From: Levilactobacillus cerevisiae
GTDB taxonomy: Bacteria > Bacillota > Bacilli > Lactobacillales > Lactobacillaceae
Assembly: GCF_003946245.1 (NCBI RefSeq)
Contig: NZ_RHNN01000019.1
Coordinates: 1-64,000, forward strand
Direction of reading: 5' to 3'
DNA length: 64,000 bases
Of the stretch, positions 57,492 through 64,000 are shown one piece after another; positions within the stretch are counted from its first letter, which is position 1, and every line of letters begins with the position of its first letter. The notes beneath the pieces are model-generated. The model saw nothing but the letters and a program-made list of their open reading frames with translations, did no database searches and was not told where the DNA came from. Both the position numbers and the translations under genes were made by a program.

Positions 57492-58148
57492 TTAAAAGTA
57501 AGCGCTGGCCGTTGCTTTAATTAGGGCTAAGGCCTGTTCAACCACTATCTTCGGTTCCTGGGTCGCGTCAATCAATTTGATACGCTCCGGATGAGCGGCT
57601 TGCAATTTCAAATACGCAGCGCGGACCCGGTCGTGGAATGCCGCCTTTTCAACGTCTAACCGGTCGACCTGTTGGGGATCGCGGTGCGCTTGAATCCGCC
57701 GTAACCCAACTTCTGCCGGAACGTCAAAGTACACCGTTAATGCCGGCAGAAGGCCATCCGTGGCGAATTCATTCATCTGCGCCACAGCGTCTTCACCAAT
57801 TTGCCGGCCGGCCCCCTGGTAAGCCACGGAGCTGTCCACGTAACGGTCACAGAGCACCAATTTTCCCGCTGCTAGGTCGGGTAAAATCGTTTCTGCTAAA
57901 TGTTGTCGTCGTGCCGCCGCATACAGCAAGGCTTCCGTTCGATAATCCATAGCCGTATTGGCCCGATCTAAAATGATGGCCCGAATACTTTCAGAAATTG
58001 GATTGCCCCCCGGCTCCCGCGTAATCGTGAGTTGATCGCCTAATACTGGCGCAATCTGAGCAGTAATCGCCTGTAAAGCGCTGGTCTTCCCGGCGCCGTC
58101 TGGTCCTTCAAAACTGATAAACGTTCCTGACAACATACTCGACCCCAT
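57492..58148 (-). CDS. tmk: Thymidylate kinase
   Basis: 218 residues. P-loop FEGPDGAGKTS near residue 13, REPGGNPISESIR, DRYVDSSVAYQGAGR. It makes dTDP from dTMP. The ATG at 58148 lacks a clear ribosome binding site and Met5 (58136) is an alternative. First gene of tmk-darA-holB-yabA-rsmI-thioesterase. Confidence 0.96.
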   Translation of the reverse strand: MGSSMLSGTFISFEGPDGAGKTSALQAITAQIAPVLGDQLTITREPGGNPISESIRAIILDRANTAMDYRTEALLYAAARRQHLAETILPDLAAGKLVLCDRYVDSSVAYQGAGRQIGEDAVAQMNEFATDGLLPALTVYFDVPAEVGLRRIQAHRDPQQVDRLDVEKAAFHDRVRAAYLKLQAAHPERIKLIDATQEPKIVVEQALALIKATASAYF

Positions 58149-58257
58149 TTTTGTTTGATAGTTATATTGTACTTGAATTCAGTTTTGATGTCTATTTGCA
58201 TTGCGTGCTTTAACCGGTTTCTTATCAAAAAACCAGGCTATCACGGAATGTCATCCT

Positions 58258-58770
58258 AAATTATGGGCAGCAGTGTCTAAACCTGCCGGCTTACCGTTCG
58301 CCAAATTTAGGCCGGAACGCTGTGGGTAGGACGCCGCCAGCCTGGAAAACGGTCTGCCAGCTCGCTTTGAACCGCATGAACCGCGTTTCAAAGTCGCCAT
58401 TTTCCAAGCACCCCACTTGAAGAATCCCACGGCTGAGCCCAAATTTGGCTCACTCACGCCTACGTAGACGATAACCAATTATTGTGGCCAAGCGTTGCTA
58501 GTTCAGCGATGATTGTATCAATTTGATGTTGAAGAGCAATCCTAACCGGAGGAGGCCAGAGGTGTAGGTAGCTGTGTCGACGGTGTTTGCTGAGTGAACT
58601 TTATCAGCTTACAGCGTGGGACGCGTTTGGAGACTGACGGTTTCTGTCAGGCTTCAAACCGAGTCGGAGGACCGTCCCTCAGGCCGCAGGCGGTCCCCAT
58701 AGCAGCCGGAATCTCTGGCAGCCGCAGGTGGTAATTTCTAATTAACTTTCAGGTTGTGCCCAGTCCCCAG
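58258..58770 (+). repeat. Modular hairpin repeat, copy I (full length)
   Basis: Both arms (GCCAAATTTAGGC at about 58300, CCCAAATTTGGCTC at about 58438), P4 and a weakened P5; P3 is not well paired here. Module 2 is complete: AACCGGAGGAGGCCAGAGG, GTAGCTGTGTCGACGG, the GTTTGGAG/CTTCAAAC hairpin with inner CTGAC/GTCAG, GGACCG...CGGTCC and GGCAGCCGCAGGTGG. It lies between the recR-operon terminator and tmk and fills that gap. Confidence 0.9.
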
Positions 58771-58782
58771 AAACAATAAAGA

Positions 58783-58815
58783 GACCGCAACATTTGTCGC
58801 AGCCTCTAGCCTACC
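58783..58815 (-). terminator. Terminator of the dnaX-ebfC-recR-yaaL unit
   Basis: Minus strand AGAGGCTGCGAC pairs with GTTGCGGTCTCT including G-U pairs, followed by TTTATTG. Confidence 0.7.
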
Positions 58816-58848
58816 GTTTTAAAATTTTTGCCAGCGTACAGCTGACCC

Positions 58849-59100
58849 TTAATCCCGGAACACTGCCGCGGAAATATGTTGCCCTCTGACGTGGCGGCGC
58901 CGTGCTTCCCGGTACAGGAAGAAGTACGTCTGCCGGGCGAGCGCCGTGTTGGCCGTCATCTGGTTATCGGCGTCCGCGATGGCCTCTTCCGTTTGCTTGG
59001 CGTGGTCCCAGCGGTCCTTGGCGTTGTCGATGCTCAACAAGAGTTGGTCATCGTAAGCCGCTTTCAACCGAGGTAATTGCCGTTTTTTTCGTCCAAACAT
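58849..59100 (-). CDS. yaaL: YaaL-like DUF2508 protein
   Basis: 83 residues from the ATG at 59100, with AAAGGAGG seven bases upstream; 59103 is an alternative. It is highly charged and helical (FGRKKRQLPRLKAAYDDQLL), matching the small DUF2508 family always found after recR. Function unknown. Confidence 0.85.
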   Translation of the reverse strand: MFGRKKRQLPRLKAAYDDQLLLSIDNAKDRWDHAKQTEEAIADADNQMTANTALARQTYFFLYREARRRHVRGQHISAAVFRD

Positions 59101-59113
59101 CATCGGGCCTCCT

Positions 59114-59713
59114 TTACATTTCCGTTCGACCCTCAACGGCCTTAAACAGTGTCATTTCGTCGGCGTATTCAATATCACTGCCGACGGAAAGGCCATGGGC
59201 CAAGCGGGTTACTTTAATCCCAGCTGGCTTAATCAGCCGTGACAGGTACATCGCCGTGGCTTCACCCTCAGGCGTGGCGTTGGTGGCGATGATCACTTCT
59301 TTGATAGCTGGATTTTGTTGTAACCGATTGATCAGACTGGCAATGTTTAAATCTTCTGGTCCTTTACCTTCAATCGGCGACATGACCCCTTGCAAAACGT
59401 GGTACAGGCCATGGTATTCCTTCATTTTTTCCATCACCATGATGTCCTTGGCCTGTTCGACCACCAAGACGTGGGATTGATCCCGGGTCTTGTCGGCACA
59501 AATAGCACAAGGATCACCCTCGGTAATGTTGCCACAGATGGAGCAGAAATGCAGGTTTTTCTTAGCTGAAATGAGTGCTTTGGAAAACGCCGTGACGTCA
59601 TCTTCTTGCATATCAATCGTGAAGAAGGCCAGCCGCGTCGCTGACTTTTGCCCAATTCCTGGCAGCTTCATATAACTGTCGATCAGTTGGGCAATCGGTT
59701 CTGGATACTGCAT
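59114..59713 (-). CDS. recR: RecR recombination mediator
   Basis: 199 residues from the ATG at 59713 (AAAGGA ten bases upstream); a GTG at 59719 is closer to that site than is usual. Helix-hairpin-helix ([14 protein letters not shown]), zinc finger ([16 protein letters not shown]) and Toprim domain ([14 protein letters not shown]) are in the standard order. It works with RecO in gap repair. Confidence 0.97.
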   Translation of the reverse strand: MQYPEPIAQLIDSYMKLPGIGQKSATRLAFFTIDMQEDDVTAFSKALISAKKNLHFCSICGNITEGDPCAICADKTRDQSHVLVVEQAKDIMVMEKMKEYHGLYHVLQGVMSPIEGKGPEDLNIASLINRLQQNPAIKEVIIATNATPEGEATAMYLSRLIKPAGIKVTRLAHGLSVGSDIEYADEMTLFKAVEGRTEM

Positions 59714-59734
59714 GGTCACAACGTCCTTTCTTAA

Positions 59735-60052
59735 TTACATCCCAGGAATGTTCATGCCTTGCGTGTACTTCCCGAGGGATTGCTTGGTGGCTGCTTCAAC
59801 CTTGCCCAAGGCATCGTTAACGGCTGCCAAAACCAAGTCTGCTAACATGTCTGGGTCGTCTGGATCGATGGCTTCTGGCTTAATGGTCAGGTCGGTCATC
59901 TTCCGTTCGCCCGTGAAAGTGGCTTGCACCAAACTATCTGGTGAAACACCCGTAAACGTCTGGGCGTTCAGGTTCGTTTGGTCCTCTTCCATTTTCTTTT
60001 GCATTTGGCGCATTTGTTTCATCATGTTCCCCATATTTCCCATGTTCCGCAT
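59735..60052 (-). CDS. ebfC: YbaB/EbfC nucleoid-associated protein
   Basis: 105 residues from the ATG at 60052, which is eight to nine bases after AAAGGATG; an earlier ATG at 60061 overlaps that site. The N-terminus is methionine-rich ([19 protein letters not shown]), followed by [19 protein letters not shown]. It binds DNA and always sits between dnaX and recR. Confidence 0.96.
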   Translation of the reverse strand: MRNMGNMGNMMKQMRQMQKKMEEDQTNLNAQTFTGVSPDSLVQATFTGERKMTDLTIKPEAIDPDDPDMLADLVLAAVNDALGKVEAATKQSLGKYTQGMNIPGM

Positions 60053-60073
60053 CGTAATCATCCTTTCAAGGTT

Positions 60074-61810
60074 TTAATCATTTTTAACGTCAACAATCTC
60101 TTTGCCAAAAATCTCTTCGGCTTTCGTCACCACCGGATTGGGTGCTGGCTTTGCAGGTTCATCTGACTCAGCATTATTTTGCAGCTCATCCTTATGGTCT
60201 GTCAAATAATTTTTCCGAATCGTTGGCCAATCATCCTTCGGCACGAAGACGACCGGTAAAGCCGTGCCAATCATGCGATCCAGCCCATTTTCCAGGGCGT
60301 CCGTCAACTCATGGTCGGTGGTTGCTCGTTGAAAGAGGAAGGAATAGTCGAACGCAACAATCACGCCGGAATCCGCGGCCGCAACCGGTTGGGACACCTT
60401 CATGACGGCTCGCTGGGTCACCGATAACGTATCTAATAAATCGGGCCAAACTTCTTGGAGCTGATTCAACTTTTCTCGCGTGGCGGATCCCAAAACGGGG
60501 TAGATCTTAGCCAGGTTAACTTCCTTAGCTGGTGCCGACGACTTAGCCATGCGGGGCTTGGCAGCCGGTTTCGCCGCAACTGGTGCCTGTTCCAAGTGTT
60601 TGACCGTATTCCGTAATTGATCAACTTCGTGCTGGAGCTCGGTCAGGTCGGGTGAACTGGCCGCCGCAACCGGCGCTGTCGATGCTGCGGCAGCGGGTGC
60701 GGCCGGCTGCGGTGTGGCCACTTGCCGTCCAATTTCAGCTAATTTAATCGTTAAAATTTCCAGGTAAACGTCGGGATGGGTCGTGAACCGCATCTGTTGT
60801 TGAATGGCATTTAACTCATTGATCATGGCATACATCGTCTGTGCGGGGGTCTTCTTCGCCAACGCCTGAAAATCCGCGCTCACGCTACCCATTTCAGCTT
60901 CTTCAACTAACTGTGGCGCCTGTTGATACAACAAGAGGTCGCGGGCATAACTGATCACATCTTCCGTGAACCGTTCCGCGTCCTTGCCGGCTTCCAGAAC
61001 GGACTGCAAGCTTGCGAGTCCCGCCTTGGTATCGCCGCTCAGCACTTGTTGCATATACGTAGCCAGCAATTCGTGCGTGACGCTCCCCGTGACCAACAGT
61101 GCGTTGTCCAGCGTGATTTCATTGTCGCCAAATGACAACGCCTGATCCAGAATGCTCAGGGCATCCCGCATACCACCTTCGGCCGCCTTGGCAATCACCT
61201 TGATGGCCTGCTCGTCGTAAGTGACCTTCTTCTGATCCAAAATGTAAATCATGCGGTCATAGCTATCATTGGCCGCAATCCGTTTAAAATCGAACCGCTG
61301 CGTTCGTGAAATAATCGTAGCCGGAATTTTATGCGGCTCCGTTGTGGCTAAAATGAAGATGACGTTAGCCGGCGGCTCTTCCAACGTTTTTAACAATGCG
61401 TTGAACGCACCGGTCGACAACATATGCACTTCATCAATGATGTAGACCTTATAGTCGGCAACGGTTGGCGCGTACTTAACCTTGTCCCGAATATCACGAA
61501 TTTCCTCAACACCATTGTTCGACGCCGCATCAATTTCGATGACGTCGTTCAGCGTCCCATCCGTAATGGCGCGACAGGTATCACATTCATTACAGGGTTC
61601 GCCATCCTTTTGGTGGTGACAGTTGATGGCCTTCGCAAAGATTTTGGCAGCCGAGGTCTTACCGGTACCCCGGGGCCCGGCAAAGAGGTACGCGTGACTG
61701 ATTTGATTCGTCGTAATGGCATTTTTTAAAGTCCGGGTAATGACTTCTTGCCCAATCATATCCTCAAATCGCTGGGGCCGCCAGACCCGATATAGTGCTT
61801 GATAAGCCAT
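60074..61810 (-). CDS. dnaX: DNA polymerase III gamma/tau subunit
   Basis: 578 residues. Walker A LFAGPRGTGKTSAAK near residue 42, zinc module CHHQKDGEPCNECDTC near residues 63-79, DEVHMLSTGAFNALLKTLEEPP. An alanine/proline-rich linker covers about residues 365-430. No frameshift signal for a short gamma form was noticed. It powers clamp loading. Confidence 0.97.
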   Translation of the reverse strand: MAYQALYRVWRPQRFEDMIGQEVITRTLKNAITTNQISHAYLFAGPRGTGKTSAAKIFAKAINCHHQKDGEPCNECDTCRAITDGTLNDVIEIDAASNNGVEEIRDIRDKVKYAPTVADYKVYIIDEVHMLSTGAFNALLKTLEEPPANVIFILATTEPHKIPATIISRTQRFDFKRIAANDSYDRMIYILDQKKVTYDEQAIKVIAKAAEGGMRDALSILDQALSFGDNEITLDNALLVTGSVTHELLATYMQQVLSGDTKAGLASLQSVLEAGKDAERFTEDVISYARDLLLYQQAPQLVEEAEMGSVSADFQALAKKTPAQTMYAMINELNAIQQQMRFTTHPDVYLEILTIKLAEIGRQVATPQPAAPAAAASTAPVAAASSPDLTELQHEVDQLRNTVKHLEQAPVAAKPAAKPRMAKSSAPAKEVNLAKIYPVLGSATREKLNQLQEVWPDLLDTLSVTQRAVMKVSQPVAAADSGVIVAFDYSFLFQRATTDHELTDALENGLDRMIGTALPVVFVPKDDWPTIRKNYLTDHKDELQNNAESDEPAKPAPNPVVTKAEEIFGKEIVDVKND

Positions 61811-62002
61811 GCAATCTGTTCCTTTCTACTTAATTATTCGCGGACATTAGCCGCCCTGTTCCTTGATCAAACCGGGGACTAACTTCCAGTGGCACATTGT
61901 CATTTTGACTGTCTTAAATTTTGAATTCGTTGCTTAACATTATAGCCTTTTTAGAGGGGCTCTGTCACGAATTGGTTAGCAGATTAATCAGAACTTAACT
62001 GC

Positions 62003-62580
62003 AACCAGCAACACTGTCTAAAACTGCCGGCTTACCGTTCGCCAAATTTAGGCCGGAACGCTGTGTAAGAGTGTGGCTGATGGCGGTTGGCTGGTGAGCA
62101 TTAACGGTGATAAGCGAATAATCCTGGGCTTGGATTGTTTGCTTATCAGTGTTAAGCGGAGCCAGTCGCCATCTGACGCACGTTTCGACAATGTAAAGTC
62201 GGAGCACCAAATCCCACGGCTGAGCCTAAATTTGGCTCACTCACGCCTACATAGACTATCGCCCATTTTGGTGGACAATCGTTGTCAGTTCAGCGATGGT
62301 CACATCAATGTCATATTGAAAAACAATCCTAACCGGAGGAGGACAGAGGTGGAGGTAGCTGTGTCGACGACGTTAGCTGAGTGACTTTCTCAGGTTACGT
62401 CGTGGGGTGCGTTTGGAGACTGTCGTTTTTGGACAGGCTTCAAACCGAGCCGGAGGACCGCACCTCAGGCCGCAGGCGGCCCCCACAGCAGCCGGAATCT
62501 CTGGCAGCCACAGGTGGTAATTCACCACTAATTTTTGCGGATTAACTCCCCATTAGCTGGACCTGTCAATCCTTAGGAAC
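62003..62580 (+). repeat. Modular hairpin repeat, copy J, with the long-hairpin module M3 inside
   Basis: First arm GCCAAATTTAGGC (about 62041) and second arm CCTAAATTTGGCTC (about 62226) flank an interior that is not P3-P5 but an inverted copy of the prfB-secA module. Its stems are GATGGCG/CGCCATC (62079-62085/62167-62173), GATAAGC/GCTTATC (62109-62115/62141-62147) and AATCC/GGATT. Module 2 is complete, with ACGACG...CGTCGT and CTGTC/GACAG hairpins. The terminal TTAGCTGGACC segment is present. Confidence 0.9.
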
Positions 62581-62606
62581 CGATCTGCTTCGCTAAAAAG
62601 GCACGA

Positions 62607-62637
62607 AAAAACTCCCAGTCCAGCGACCAGGAGTTGT
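62607..62637 (-). terminator. Terminator of the SRP RNA gene
   Basis: AACTCC/GGAGTT with inner pairing, followed by TTTTTT on the minus strand, directly after the SRP RNA. Confidence 0.88.
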
Positions 62638-62644
62638 TATTATC

Positions 62645-62745
62645 TCATAAACTTGAAGCACAAAGCGAAACGAACTTAGTGCTGCTTCCTTCCGGACCTG
62701 ACACAATTCATAAGTCCGCCCTTGCTTCAAGGCCTTAACGGCAAG
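62645..62745 (-). ncRNA. ffs: Signal recognition particle RNA, small bacterial type
   Basis: The minus strand has the invariant SRP core GTCAGGTCCGGAAGGAAGCAGC. It is enclosed by a perfect 9-bp closing stem, CTTGAAGCA (62723-62731) with TGCTTCAAG (62652-62660). The core is about 80-100 bases, the short form without an Alu domain. The place between tadA and dnaX is conserved in Firmicutes. Exact ends are estimated. Confidence 0.93.
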
Positions 62746-62755
62746 TACTAGTGTA

Positions 62756-63307
62756 TCATGATTTATTCTGACTGTCTAGCGTCTTGTTAGCTTCCGCACG
62801 TTTTGCGGCTTGGCGGGCCTTCTTGGCAGCCTTCTGCCGTTTACGGGCAGCTTGAAAGAAGCTCACCATGCGCTCGCCGGCGTCCTTGGCCAATAACCCC
62901 TCATGAACCGCGACCGTGTGATTCAAGCGGTCATCCGTCAGCGTTTCGTACAGACTGTCAACTGCGCCTGCCTTGGGATCCCGGGCGCCATAAAAAAATT
63001 CCGGAATGCGGGAGTTAATGATGGCGCCACTGCACATGAGGCACGGTTCAATCGTCACGTACAGCTGACAATCCTCTAACCGCCAGCTTTTTAATGTGCC
63101 ACAGGCCTCTTCAATGGCCCGCACCTCAGCGTGCATCGTAGCATCATTGCCGTGCTCACGCAAATTGTGGCCGCGACCAACAATCTGATTATCGTGGACG
63201 ATTACTGCGCCAATTGGCACTTCCCCAATCAACGCAGCCTGATCCGCTTCAAAGAGGGCCTCCTCCATATAATGCCGTTGTAACCCAGTATAATTACGCT
63301 CGCGCAC
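62756..63307 (-). CDS. tadA: tRNA-specific adenosine deaminase
   Basis: 183 residues. Zinc and proton-shuttle motif MHAEVRAIEEA and PCLMCSGAII are those of TadA, which converts A34 of tRNA-Arg(ACG) to inosine. The C-terminus has an extra lysine/alanine-rich tail of about 30 residues. It lies just upstream of the SRP RNA. Confidence 0.96.
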   Translation of the reverse strand: MRERNYTGLQRHYMEEALFEADQAALIGEVPIGAVIVHDNQIVGRGHNLREHGNDATMHAEVRAIEEACGTLKSWRLEDCQLYVTIEPCLMCSGAIINSRIPEFFYGARDPKAGAVDSLYETLTDDRLNHTVAVHEGLLAKDAGERMVSFFQAARKRQKAAKKARQAAKRAEANKTLDSQNKS

Positions 63308-63333
63308 GTGGACCCCTCCTTTCAGCCGACAGC

Positions 63334-63948
63334 CTAGGCTAGTGTACTCTCTAAGATGTAGTAGCCCTTATCCTTCTTAATGTTTGTACAGTTACCAAAC
63401 GTTTCCTTCATCGTCTTTTCGGCCGATGGGGCGCCCTGCTTCTTCTGTAGCACAACGGTCAGCGTTCCACCAGGCAAGAGGTGGTCTTTGGCCTCCGTTA
63501 GCATGGTGGTCACCACTTTCTTCCCCGCCCGTACTGGTGGGTTCGTAATGATAGCCGCATAACGCTCCGTGACGTGAGTATAAATGTCAGAAGTCTTGAT
63601 TTCAACGTTTTCAATCTGATTAGCGACAGCATTTTGCCGAGCCAAATCCAACGCCAATTCATTCACATCGACCATCGTCACCTGGCGTTCAGGCCACTTC
63701 TTCGCCAGTGCTAGCCCGATTGGCCCGTATCCAGTTCCCAAGTCAAGCCAAGGTCCAGCCGGCGTCTTATCGGCGTTAAATGCGTTCAGTAAAGCCCGTG
63801 AACCATAGTCCACCCGATTTTTGGAAAACACACCGTTGTCGGTGGTAAACAACAATTCGTTGCCTAAGAGGGTAAACGGCCAATGATGTTCTTCGTGTAA
63901 AACGTCTGGATTTTGTGTATAATAGTGATTAGTCAATTTCTCCGCCAC
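63334..63948 (-). CDS. RsmC/YbxB-like class I methyltransferase
   Basis: 204 residues. SAM-binding DLGTGYGPIGLALAKKW near residue 68, VDVNELALDLARQN, and catalytic NPPVRAGKKVV, where the usual NPPFH/NPPIR motif of the MTS family is seen. It likely methylates a guanine in rRNA, but the exact target is not established. Upstream of tadA. Nothing further is seen in 63949-64000. Confidence 0.88.
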   Translation of the reverse strand: MAEKLTNHYYTQNPDVLHEEHHWPFTLLGNELLFTTDNGVFSKNRVDYGSRALLNAFNADKTPAGPWLDLGTGYGPIGLALAKKWPERQVTMVDVNELALDLARQNAVANQIENVEIKTSDIYTHVTERYAAIITNPPVRAGKKVVTTMLTEAKDHLLPGGTLTVVLQKKQGAPSAEKTMKETFGNCTNIKKDKGYYILESTLA

Positions 63949-64000
63949 CTTTACTGCCTATTTTACCGTACATGGACGTTTGTGGCTAATAAAAAAAGTT

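Overview
This window comes from a low-to-moderate GC lactic acid bacterium of the Lactobacillaceae, most likely a Levilactobacillus (brevis-like) chromosome. The evidence is the core gene order: rapZ-yvcK-whiA, uvrBA, hprK-lgt-gpsA-galU-trxB, pst-phoU with phoPR, hpf-secA-prfB, comFA-comFC, groESL, rex, tsaBD-rimI, tmk-darA-holB-yabA-rsmI and dnaX-ebfC-recR. Genus is inferred, genes are read directly. Almost all genes lie on the minus strand; the exceptions are yigZ, lrgAB and an ABC-F ATPase.

Layout: 1-1250 is a truncated IS110-family element with a structured non-coding end. 1566-4401 is whiA/yvcK/rapZ. 5102-7392 is a two-gene accessory cassette (FAD/rhodanese reductase, HdeD-like membrane protein) between two repeat copies. 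8085-12964 is uvrA/uvrB. 13107-14266 is a GNAT-like protein and an HD phosphohydrolase. 14890-15582 is an Xre regulator with a decayed membrane partner. 15751-21331 holds trxB, galU, gpsA, lgt, hprK and a YvlD/PspC pair. 21589-30354 is the phosphate block (phoU, pstBBACS, phoR, phoP, PDZ protein). 30485-37459 holds prfB, secA, hpf and comF. 37538-44087 holds yigZ, tagO, lrgAB and kimA. 44509-49746 holds groEL, groES, rex and the ABC-F gene. 49822-59713 holds an SDR, the t6A genes, a thioesterase and the DNA-replication cluster up to recR. 60052-63948 holds ebfC, dnaX, the SRP RNA, tadA and a methyltransferase.

The most unusual content is between the genes. At least ten copies of a modular, hairpin-rich repeat of about 250-580 bp occupy operon boundaries, roughly one per 6 kb. 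The copies share flanking arms built on GCCAAATTTAGGC and its inverse. They carry interchangeable interiors, and several stems show compensatory base changes between copies, so the fold rather than the sequence appears to be kept. A second hairpin module stands as a tandem pair between prfB and secA and also replaces the interior of one copy near dnaX. The IS110 element abuts a copy that is truncated on exactly the IS side, and its upstream non-coding end contains nested stem-internal loop-stem structures in the place where IS110 elements encode a bridge RNA.

Functional links: PhoP boxes (four 11-bp-phased repeats) precede pstS, with phoPR just upstream. DarA (c-di-AMP sensor) and KimA (a potassium importer whose homologue is c-di-AMP controlled) are both present. 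HprK and cre-like sites point to carbon control. Rex-like half-sites surround the rex promoter.
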